Assembly: GCA_013824215.1 (NCBI GenBank)
Contig: PNNM01000044.1
Location: 1-8,502, forward strand
From: Coriobacteriaceae bacterium
Lineage (GTDB): Bacteria > Actinomycetota > Coriobacteriia > Anaerosomatales > D1FN1-002
Length of the DNA: 8,502 bases
Direction of reading: 5' to 3'
Position numbers and translations under genes: made by a program. Position 1 is the stretch's first letter. Each line of letters starts with the position of its first letter. Below, piece after piece: positions 1-6,110 of this stretch. The notes beneath the pieces were generated by a model. It saw nothing but the letters and a program-made list of their open reading frames with translations. It made no database searches and was not told the origin of the DNA.

Positions 1-453
1 GTCGTGGTGTCGCTCGTCGTGGTCCTGTGGCTCGTGCTGCGTCGCTGGGACTACCCGGTCTGGGCGGTGATGGTCCTCCAGCTCGCGTTCATGGGCCACG
101 TGGCGGGCCGCATGGTCCTCGTGGGCGGGGTCCCGCTCTACCGGGCGAGCATCCTGGGGCTTCCCGGCGACAAGGTGGTGCACGCGTTCAACTCGCTCGC
201 CGCCGCCGCATTCGTGACCGCGCTGTTCCGTCGGCTGCGACTCCGCCTCGAAGGGTGGGAGGGCTTCATCGTCGTGATGGTCGTGAGCGGCGCCGGCGCC
301 GTGATCGAGATCATCGAGTACGGCGGCTTCCTCCTGCTGCCGGTCACCCACGTCGGGGACTACGCCAACAACACCCAGGACCTGATCGCGAACCTGGCGG
401 GCGCGTTCGCCGGATGGCTCGTCGCGAGGACCGCGATGGGTCGGGACGTCTGA
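1..453 (+). CDS. VanZ/DUF2238-like integral membrane protein (5' end outside the window)
   Basis: The reading frame is open from the first base, so the true start is probably upstream; the first in-window start is GTG at 4, giving 149 residues. Counting from that GTG there are about five hydrophobic stretches (near 2-12, 18-40, 58-76, 87-112 and 127-142), so it is a small polytopic membrane protein. The pattern DK-x2-H (56-60), two acidic residues in an IEIIEY helix (101-106), and NTQDLIANLAGAFAG (123-137) is the arrangement seen in VanZ-like and YjdF/DUF2238 proteins, which share a DK..H, an acidic helix, and a Q/D..aN..Ga..G end. Function in these families is poorly known (VanZ itself gives low-level teicoplanin resistance). 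A 142-bp gap to the next start means it need not belong to the downstream operon. Family assignment is by motif reading only. Confidence 0.6.
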   Translation, partial: VVVSLVVVLWLVLRRWDYPVWAVMVLQLAFMGHVAGRMVLVGGVPLYRASILGLPGDKVVHAFNSLAAAAFVTALFRRLRLRLEGWEGFIVVMVVSGAGAVIEIIEYGGFLLLPVTHVGDYANNTQDLIANLAGAFAGWLVARTAMGRDV

Positions 454-595
454 AGCCGACACCCACCGTGGACCGGATCGCGGGCGAGCCGGGAATAGAA
501 CGTGGCAGGGGCGGATCGGACTCGGGCGCCCCACAGCGAGGACGTAGCGTGCGATGTCACACGAGACGGACAGGTCCGTGCCGAGGTGGAACGCG

Positions 596-1315
596 ATGGG
601 CATGCCCGATCGCCGTGTGTTCCTGCTCGTGCTCGGGACGCTCATCGCGGGGCTGGCGGGATGCGGATCGCGCCGGGTTCGAGACCCGGGCACCGGCGAT
701 GGCGCTGCTGCGACGCCGGGCGTCGGGGCCGGAGCTGCGCTGCCTGACCCGGTCGGGGCGGACGTGCCCGGTGGTCTGCTCGACGCGATCGAGCACAGGC
801 GCTCCTTACGCGACTTCGCGGACAAGGCCGTACCCGACGAACAGATCACGAGGATGTTGTGGGCCGCCCAGGGCATCACCGACCCTGTCCGCGGTCTCCG
901 GGCCGCCCCGTCCGCTGGCGCGCTCTATCCCCTCGAGCTCTACGTGGCCTCGGCCGAGGGCGTGCATCACTACCTTCCGGAGCGACACGCACTCGAACGG
1001 GTGGGTCGCCACGATGTCCGCGATGGCCTTGCCGCAGCCGCGCTGAGGCAGAGCTTCGTAGCCGAGGCACCCGTGGTGTTCGTGATCACGGGCGTGTATG
1101 CGCGCACCGCGGGCAAGTACGGAGAGCGCGCCGCTCGCTACGTGCACATCGAGGCGGGTCACGCAGCGCAGAACCTCCTGCTCGTGGCCGAGAGCCTGGG
1201 TCTGGGCGGCGTGCCTGTGGGGGCTTTCGTCGATGATGCGGTCCGCCGGGTCATCGACGCTGGTGAGGAGGAGACCCCGCTCTACGTGATCCCTGTGGGC
1301 TCTCCCGCAAGGTGA
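596..1315 (+). CDS. Tat-type lipoprotein of the SagB/ThcOx nitroreductase (FMN oxidoreductase) family
   Basis: This is an FMN-dependent oxidoreductase of the nitroreductase fold, probably anchored outside the membrane; its substrate is unknown. With ATG 596 the protein has 239 residues and begins with twin arginines (D-R-R-V-F-L, residues 5-10), a hydrophobic segment, and lipobox LAGC ending at Cys23, which together read as a Tat lipoprotein signal. A Ser/Gly/Ala-rich linker runs to about residue 55. Family motifs follow: R-R-S-L-R (68-72, flavin phosphate side), APSAGALYPLELYV (104-117), YLPERHAL (126-133), RYVHIEAGHAAQNLLL (181-196), GLGGVPVGAF (202-211) and a final PLYVIPVG (228-235). ATG 596 is preferred because GAGGTGG (583-589) lies 6 nt before it; ATG 602 gives almost the same signal, and ATG 554 would add 14 polar residues before the signal. 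Its stop lies beside the ribosome-binding site of the next gene, so the two are probably co-transcribed. Confidence 0.82.
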   Translation: MGMPDRRVFLLVLGTLIAGLAGCGSRRVRDPGTGDGAAATPGVGAGAALPDPVGADVPGGLLDAIEHRRSLRDFADKAVPDEQITRMLWAAQGITDPVRGLRAAPSAGALYPLELYVASAEGVHHYLPERHALERVGRHDVRDGLAAAALRQSFVAEAPVVFVITGVYARTAGKYGERAARYVHIEAGHAAQNLLLVAESLGLGGVPVGAFVDDAVRRVIDAGEEETPLYVIPVGSPAR

Positions 1316-1328
1316 GGAGTCGTGCTCG

Positions 1329-2330
1329 ATGCCGTGGCGCACCAAGGGGTTCCGTGTGGCCGACGCGATCCGCATAGGGCTCCCGCGCTCGATGCTCTAC
1401 CACAAGTACCATGTGCTCTGGTCGACGTTCTTCGAGGAGCTCGGCTGCGAGACCGTGGTGAGTCCGCCGACCAACAAACGGCTGCTCGAGCGCGGAGCAG
1501 CGCTCTCGGTGGATGAGTCCTGCCTGTCCATGAAGATCTTCCTCGGACACATCGAGGCTTTGCACGACCGTGCAGACTACGTGCTCGTGCCCACGATCGC
1601 CTCCCTGTACCCACACGAGGACGCGTGCGTGAAGCTCATGGGCGCGTACGACATCACGCGCCACTCGGTCGAGGGCGTGTCCCTGCTCACGTACGTGGTG
1701 GACGAGCGGCGCAGCATCTCGGAGAAGCGCGAGATGCTGCGGTTGGGACGCAAGTTCTGTCGCAACCCCCTCCGTGTGCGTGCGGCATACCGTCGCGCCA
1801 GACTCAACCTCCGGGCCCACGAGCGCGAGCTGGCGCGCGAACAGCAGTCGCTCGTCGAGGCGCCCTGGGACCGTCCGCGCATCCTTCTCGTGGGTCACGC
1901 CTACAACCTGGCCGACGAATTCATCGGCGCGCCCATCGAACGATTCCTGGAATCCCTCGGCGTGACCGTGTTCGACTCCGAAGCGCTCGACCACGGTGTG
2001 GCGCGTGATCTGTACTCGCGCATCTCCACGGACGTGAAGTGGACGTACAACAAGCAGCTCCTCGGCGCGGTGGAGTACTACCGTGACAAGGTCGACGGGA
2101 TGGTCTTCCTCGTGGCCTTTCCGTGCGGGCCCGACTCGCTCATGGTCGAGCTCTGTCAGCGCAGGGTGAAAGACGTGCCGATCGCAACCTTGGTGGTGGA
2201 CGAGTTGTCGAGCGAGACGGGTCTGCGCACGCGCCTCGAGAGCTTCGTGGACATCCTCAGGATGAGCGGCGCGAAGGGCTGCGACACGTCCCCACCCAGT
2301 GAGCGGGGAGTGCTCCATGGAACCGCCTAG
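1329..2330 (+). CDS. DUF2229/COG3580-like protein, acyl-CoA dehydratase activase-related subunit A
   Basis: The 333-residue product resembles the DUF2229 family (acyl-CoA dehydratase activase-related proteins), known from anaerobes as partners or fused domains of BadF/HgdC-type activases; no reaction has been assigned. Recognisable parts are the start IRIGLPRSMLYHKYHVLW (14-31), EELGCETVVSPP (36-47), ESCLSMK (63-69), and a C-terminal half with DGMVFLVAFPCGP (256-268) and E-T-G-L-R-T-R-L-E-S-F-D (296-308 region). Cysteines at 40, 65, 100, 266 and 276 are candidates for Fe-S ligands (inference). Start ATG 1329 follows GAGGAG (1314-1319), which overlaps the previous stop codon. GTG 1356, behind AAGGGG (1344-1349), is a credible alternative and would start close to the family's usual N terminus. 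The 3' end overlaps the next gene by 14 bp. It is a clear paralog of the next gene product. Confidence 0.78.
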   Translation: MPWRTKGFRVADAIRIGLPRSMLYHKYHVLWSTFFEELGCETVVSPPTNKRLLERGAALSVDESCLSMKIFLGHIEALHDRADYVLVPTIASLYPHEDACVKLMGAYDITRHSVEGVSLLTYVVDERRSISEKREMLRLGRKFCRNPLRVRAAYRRARLNLRAHERELAREQQSLVEAPWDRPRILLVGHAYNLADEFIGAPIERFLESLGVTVFDSEALDHGVARDLYSRISTDVKWTYNKQLLGAVEYYRDKVDGMVFLVAFPCGPDSLMVELCQRRVKDVPIATLVVDELSSETGLRTRLESFVDILRMSGAKGCDTSPPSERGVLHGTA

Positions 2331-3399
2331 GGTCACGTTCCCGCACATGGGCGACTACTGGATCGGTTTCAAGGCTCTTGCCGAGGAGCTCGACTGCGAG
2401 GTCGTGGTCCCGCCGAAGATGACCGCGCGCACCCTCGAGATCGGCACCCGGCACAGCCCGGAGTTCGTGTGCGTGCCATTCAAGTACAACCTGGGCAACT
2501 TCATCGAGGCCATCGAGATGGGTGCGAACACCATCGTCCAGGCCGTCGGCGGGTGCCGTTTCGGCTACTACGGCGAGGTGCAGGCGGCGATACTGAACGA
2601 CCTCGGATACGACGTGCGGTTCGTCCGCTTCGACGCCGGGCGCAGCGTCCTCGGCGTCATCCGCGATTTCCGCGACAAGATGTGTCCGCAGCTGTCGCTC
2701 CGTCGCGTGAAGGACGCTTTCGTGCTCGCCCGCCGGAAGGGCGCGGCCATCGATGCGGTCCAGGACTTCTTGCGCAAGAACCTAGGGTTCCAAGTCGGCG
2801 ACGGCGACATGGAGAACATCGAGGTCCGCTTCCTCTCCCGGCTGGAGGCGGCAGCCACGCTTCGCGACATCGACGCGCTGCGGGACGAGACGCTCGCCGA
2901 GATGAACGCCGTCCCGCTCGTGCGTCCCGACCACCAGCTTCGTGTCGGCGTGGTCGGGGAGATCTATCTGTTGATGGAACCATTCTCGAACTGTGACGTG
3001 GAACGCCAGCTCTCGCTACGTGGAGTCGAGGTGCACCGTCATCTTACGATGACCGCGATGATCCAACACTCCATAGAAGGATACCGGCACGTGGACGACC
3101 TCATCGCACGCTCCGGGGGCTGGGTGCGCCATCACATCGGAGCGCACGGAACGGAGTCTGTGTCGATGACGCACGAGTTCATGGAGGACGGGTTCGACGG
3201 CGTCGTGCACCTCAAGCCCTTCGGCTGCATGCCTGAGGTGAACGCGATGGCGATCATGCAGAAGATGTCTCGCGAGCGGACGTTCCCGATCCTCTTCCTG
3301 AGTTACGACTCACAGACCGCCGAGGCCGGTGTCCGCACACGCATCGAGGCGTTCTGCGACATGCTGGAGATGCGCAAAGGGGGGGTCGTCCGTGTCTAG
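2317..3399 (+). CDS. COG3581-like CoA protein activase-type protein, subunit B
   Basis: The 360-residue product closely follows the COG3581 pattern often labelled 'CoA protein activase': RVTFPHMGDYW (5-15), EELDCEVVVPPKMTARTLE (23-41), SPEFVCVPFKYNLGNFIEA (47-65), GGCRFGYYGE (78-87), HLKPFGCMPEVNAMA (298-312) and EAGVRTRIEAFCDML (336-350 region). Cysteines at 27, 52, 80 and 304 lie in these conserved blocks and could bind a metal cluster shared with subunit A; that is inference. ATG 2317 was chosen because CGGGGAG (2304-2310) sits 6 nt upstream; GTG 2299 lacks such a site. The gene overlaps its upstream neighbour by 14 bp and the activase gene downstream by 8 bp, so the three products are probably made in fixed ratio. 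It is soluble by composition, with no signal peptide. Function is unknown beyond the family link to ATP-driven electron activation. Confidence 0.82.
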   Translation: MEPPRVTFPHMGDYWIGFKALAEELDCEVVVPPKMTARTLEIGTRHSPEFVCVPFKYNLGNFIEAIEMGANTIVQAVGGCRFGYYGEVQAAILNDLGYDVRFVRFDAGRSVLGVIRDFRDKMCPQLSLRRVKDAFVLARRKGAAIDAVQDFLRKNLGFQVGDGDMENIEVRFLSRLEAAATLRDIDALRDETLAEMNAVPLVRPDHQLRVGVVGEIYLLMEPFSNCDVERQLSLRGVEVHRHLTMTAMIQHSIEGYRHVDDLIARSGGWVRHHIGAHGTESVSMTHEFMEDGFDGVVHLKPFGCMPEVNAMAIMQKMSRERTFPILFLSYDSQTAEAGVRTRIEAFCDMLEMRKGGVVRV

Positions 3400-4369
3400 A
3401 GGGTACCTTGGCATCGACATCGGCTCGATCTCGACCAAGGGCGTCGTACTGGCCGGCGATGAGGAGATCCTCGCGAGTACCTACCTGTGGACCGAGGGTG
3501 ATCCCATCGGCGCGGTCAAGCGCGTGCTCGAGGACTTGGAGCGCGGCATGGACGGCTCGGACGCGGAGATCGTTGCGGTCGGGACGACCGGCTCCGCGCG
3601 CGAGCTCATCGGCGCGGTTCTTGGCGCACAGGTGGTCAAGAACGAGATCACCGCGCACGCCATGGGGACGCTCTCGCTTCACCCGGATGTCCGCACGATC
3701 TTCGAGATCGGCGGCCAGGACAGCAAGATCATCATCCTGCGAGACGGGGTGCCCGTGGACTACGCGATGAACACGCTCTGCGCGGCGGGTACGGGTTCGT
3801 TCCTGTCCGCGCAGGCGCGGCGGCTGGGCATCCCCGTGGAGCTGTTCGGCGAGTATGCGCTCCGCAGCGAATGCGCGACCAAGATCGCAGGCAGGTGCAC
3901 CGTGTTCGCGGAGTCGGACCTCGTGCATAAGGCGCAGATGGGCTATGCGACCGAGGACATCATCGCGGGGCTGTGCAATGCGATCGTGAGCAACTACCTG
4001 AACAACGTCGGCAAAGGCAAGCGGATCGAGCCACCCATCGTGTTCCAGGGCGGCGTGAGCAAGAACGTCGGCGTGGTCGAGGCGTTCCGTCGCGCCACGG
4101 GCTGCGACATCCTGGTCGACGAGTGCGGGCACCTCACCGGTGCGCTGGGCATCGCGCTCTTGGCCAAGGCGTCCGGTGCCGAGGAGCGCTTCGACTTCGC
4201 GGTCCGCAACACCTCGTTCAGGACCGTCGGCCGCGAGTGCGGCGGCTGTCCGAACAACTGCGAGGTCGTCTGCGTGCTGCGCGACGGCGGGTTCCTCGAG
4301 GCGTGGGGGAACCGCTGCGACGCCGGTCTTGAGCGCGTGCGGCGCGCTCGCGAGACGCAACGGGCATGA
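3392..4369 (+). CDS. BadF/BadG/BcrA/HgdC-family ATPase, acyl-CoA dehydratase activase
   Basis: The family couples ATP hydrolysis to injection of a low-potential electron into an Fe-S partner enzyme (for example 2-hydroxyglutaryl-CoA dehydratase). The ASKHA fold is plain in the 325-residue product: GIDIGSISTKGVVL (7-20, phosphate 1), VGTTGSAR (63-70), EIGGQDSK (105-112, phosphate 2), NTLCAAGTGSFL (127-138), CTVFAES (169-175), FQGGVSKN and TGALGIALLA. Cys130 and Cys169 occupy the positions that carry the intersubunit [4Fe-4S] cluster of the homodimer in HgdC. After the ATPase core (about residue 270) comes an added tail with C-x2-C-x3-C-x3-C (283, 286, 290, 294) and Cys309. Such a tail is familiar from the long fused activase/DUF2229 proteins. 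GTG 3392 is preferred: it follows AAAGGGGGGG (3376-3385) with 6 nt spacing. The start lies inside the end of the upstream gene. No HgdA/B-like dehydratase is visible here. Confidence 0.88.
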   Translation: MSRGYLGIDIGSISTKGVVLAGDEEILASTYLWTEGDPIGAVKRVLEDLERGMDGSDAEIVAVGTTGSARELIGAVLGAQVVKNEITAHAMGTLSLHPDVRTIFEIGGQDSKIIILRDGVPVDYAMNTLCAAGTGSFLSAQARRLGIPVELFGEYALRSECATKIAGRCTVFAESDLVHKAQMGYATEDIIAGLCNAIVSNYLNNVGKGKRIEPPIVFQGGVSKNVGVVEAFRRATGCDILVDECGHLTGALGIALLAKASGAEERFDFAVRNTSFRTVGRECGGCPNNCEVVCVLRDGGFLEAWGNRCDAGLERVRRARETQRA

Positions 4370-4515
4370 CGGGCCGCCCACCGAAGCTCCTTCGCGCCGA
4401 TGAGCTGCACGGCGACGTGCTCCCCATGGATTCGCTCAAAGGCAAGCCCCGGTCGTGCATCATGGAACTGCGCCGAGGAGCAGGGCGTCATCGAACCCCG
4501 GGTGTCCGATCATAG
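4366..4515 (+). CDS. possible small ORF of 49 codons, coupled to the activase stop
   Basis: An ATG at 4366 overlaps the activase stop codon (ATGA arrangement) and opens a frame that ends at TAG 4513-4515, inside the region just ahead of the next gene's ribosome-binding site. The first 35 residues have a protein-like composition (RADELHGDVLPMDSLKGKP around 10-28), while the last dozen are Arg/Gly-rich and look like untranslated high-GC sequence. There is no convincing ribosome-binding site, so translation would depend on termination of the upstream gene. I recognise no family. It could equally be non-coding spacer, or the remnant of a longer gene. Confidence 0.25.
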   Translation: MTGRPPKLLRADELHGDVLPMDSLKGKPRSCIMELRRGAGRHRTPGVRS

Positions 4516-4529
4516 AAGGAAGATGCGAC

Positions 4530-5261
4530 GTGGAGAGGAACGAGCTCCTGCCGGTCTCGATCACCGCCCGAGACCTCGATGACGCATGGTTCCAGGTGAT
4601 CGCTGCCATCATGGACCACGGCTACCGCTACGAGGTCGAGCGCGGGAGCTACGAGGGGACCGACCGGATCGAGCTGGACTTCGCGACCGTGTTCGTGAAG
4701 GACCCGGGAAGCGGACCATTGCTCCCGATCATCCCGGACGGTCTGGGGATCCCGCCGCTGGCCGACGAGGACTATGTGAAGTGCGAGTACTTCCCCGGAT
4801 ACCTCATGAGCGACAAGCTCCAGTCCAACGAGGAGTACACCTACGGCCAGAGGATCATGTGGCCGGTCACCGACGACCTGCTCGGGCTGACCCTGCCGCA
4901 GGTCGAGTGGGCCATCAAGATGCTGAAGGACTCCGGCGGGAACACCAACCAGGCGACGATCGAGATCGGCCGCCCCGAGGACATCACCATCCACGACAAC
5001 GCGGGCACGGGCTACGACCCTCCCTGCATGCGGCTCATCGATTGCCGGGTGCGCTACGGCAAGCTGCACCTCGTGGTCTACTTCCGAAGCTGGGACGCCT
5101 GGGGCGGCTTCCCGGTGAACATGGCCGGGTTCGAACTGCTGAAGCAATGGATGGCCGATGAGATCGGAGTCGGCTCGGGGAGCCTGATCGGTGTGTCGAA
5201 GGGACTGCACATCTACGGGCACGTCGAGGAGATCGCCAAGATCCGTACGCATCGGAAGTAG
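4530..5261 (+). CDS. divergent, short thymidylate synthase family protein
   Basis: The 243-residue product belongs to the ThyA fold family, whose classical members methylate dUMP with methylene-tetrahydrofolate. Key residues keep E. coli ThyA spacing: Cys166 (in PPC, nucleophile, like C146), R186-S187-x-D189 (like R166/S167/D169), N197 (like N177, which selects uracil), and H227-x-Y229 (like H207/Y209). An asparagine rather than aspartate at 197 favours a dUMP-like base over dCMP. The arginine pair that contacts the dUMP phosphate from the other subunit is replaced by a NTNQ stretch (138-141), and the chain ends 14 residues after HIY, lacking most of the usual C-terminal tail that closes over folate. 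The same form (GTNQ..., FRSWD...) is familiar to me from delta-proteobacterial 'thymidylate synthase' entries. GTG 4530 is chosen for AGAAGGA (4514-4520), 9 nt upstream; ATG 4455 lacks one. Confidence 0.8.
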   Translation: MERNELLPVSITARDLDDAWFQVIAAIMDHGYRYEVERGSYEGTDRIELDFATVFVKDPGSGPLLPIIPDGLGIPPLADEDYVKCEYFPGYLMSDKLQSNEEYTYGQRIMWPVTDDLLGLTLPQVEWAIKMLKDSGGNTNQATIEIGRPEDITIHDNAGTGYDPPCMRLIDCRVRYGKLHLVVYFRSWDAWGGFPVNMAGFELLKQWMADEIGVGSGSLIGVSKGLHIYGHVEEIAKIRTHRK

Positions 5262-5294
5262 GTGAGAAGGCCCGGCCGGCCGAGAACGCGCAGG

Positions 5295-5341
5295 CGTCCG
5301 ACAGACCGTCGCGAAGGCAGTTGAGGTCTGGTCGGCGGACG
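5295..5341. terminator. imperfect hairpin at the convergent junction
   Basis: CGTCCGACAGACC (5295-5307) can pair with GGTCTGGTCGGCGGACG (5325-5341) with one single-base and one three-base bulge, around a 17-nt loop. It lies between the stop of the thymidylate synthase-like gene (5261, plus) and the stop of the nucleotidyltransferase gene (5349, minus), where a bidirectional terminator would be expected. There is no T-tract on either side, so it would not be a textbook intrinsic terminator. Confidence 0.3.
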
Positions 5342-5348
5342 TCTCCCG

Positions 5349-6110
5349 TCACGCCTCCACACCGTACACAGCGCGCAGCACCGCGGCGATCTCGGTGACC
5401 GTCGCACCGCGCACTCCCACCGACCTCGGGTCGAAGCCGTCGTCGAGCGCGCAGCCGAGGAACGCGCGCATGTCCTCGGCGATGGTGGGCGGCAGCCCGA
5501 CTCGTGTGGCGGGCGCGATGAGCTGGTAGAGCCGCACCACGTCGTTGCGGTGCTTCTTGATGTCGTTGCTGTCGACCGCCTCGCCGCGCTCCCGACGCGC
5601 GGTCAGATCCAGCCAGGCGTTCGCTTTGAGGGGGATGAGGTGCTCGGCGCCAAGCAGCGTGAGACCGTCGACGCCTCGCGCGCCCGAGCGCACGAAGTCG
5701 TAGTAGGCGTCGTCGAGCAGGATTGCCGAGAGGCTCGATACCTCGTCCGCGACAGGCAGGGGCGCAAGCTCGGCATCCGGAGGGAGCGCGAGCGCGTCGG
5801 GTCGCCGAGCGAACAGCTCCAGCATCGCCGGGTATGACGGCTCGCTCGGTGAATGGAACCGGTAGAAGCGGGCCACACCGGTGCTCCTGTGCCGGAAGTC
5901 ATAGCCGCCATCTTGCACGAACTCCCAGAAGACGCGTCCGAACTCCGCGTCCAGCGACTCGACCAGGAGCACGATGTCGAGGTCCTTGGTAAGTCGGAAC
6001 TCGAGGCCCGCGGCGTTCATCGCGACGTCGACCGCCGCACCGCCGATCAGCACGTAGCGGTCCTCCAGCCCGGCGAAGTGCTCGCGGAAGCGGTCCAGAC
6101 CCCTCACCAT
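5349..6110 (-). CDS. AbiEii-like nucleotidyltransferase, probable toxin of a type IV TA system
   Basis: The 253-residue product has a DNA-polymerase-beta-type nucleotidyltransferase signature: VLIGGAAVDVAM (20-31) followed by TKDLDIVLL (41-49), the GG...DxD metal and nucleotide motif, with E98 in AMLELF as a likely third carboxylate. A later block, LIPLKANAWLDL (158-169) and D183-IKKHRND (184-190), matches the conserved lysine/acid motifs of AbiEii/DUF1814-type toxins. In that family the enzyme transfers nucleotides, in some cases blocking tRNA ends, and is countered by the partner gene product. The start ATG (6110) lies inside the end of the upstream gene (7-bp overlap), with CGGGG 6 nt before it, so the pair is translationally coupled. 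A GTG one codon later is less likely. A chromosomal nucleotidyltransferase with another role cannot be excluded, but the gene order and partner favour a toxin. Confidence 0.75.
   Translation of the reverse strand: MVRGLDRFREHFAGLEDRYVLIGGAAVDVAMNAAGLEFRLTKDLDIVLLVESLDAEFGRVFWEFVQDGGYDFRHRSTGVARFYRFHSPSEPSYPAMLELFARRPDALALPPDAELAPLPVADEVSSLSAILLDDAYYDFVRSGARGVDGLTLLGAEHLIPLKANAWLDLTARRERGEAVDSNDIKKHRNDVVRLYQLIAPATRVGLPPTIAEDMRAFLGCALDDGFDPRSVGVRGATVTEIAAVLRAVYGVEA

Noticed and set aside
525..532. GGGCGCCC palindrome upstream of the nitroreductase gene
   Set aside because: An 8-bp GC palindrome is common at this composition and has no promoter elements at a sensible distance.
27..1046. Long plus-strand open frame across the membrane-protein and nitroreductase genes
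   Set aside because: It is Arg/Pro/Gly-rich with no recognisable motifs and lies out of frame with two better-supported genes; such frames are expected in high-GC DNA.
1251..2348. Long minus-strand open frame (about 365 codons) opposite the DUF2229-type gene
   Set aside because: It is antisense to a gene with clear family motifs, is His/Arg/Glu-rich in the way antisense frames of high-GC genes usually are, and has no plausible domain.
3254..4381. Long minus-strand open frame opposite the activase gene
   Set aside because: The activase on the plus strand is unmistakable; the antisense frame has no motifs.
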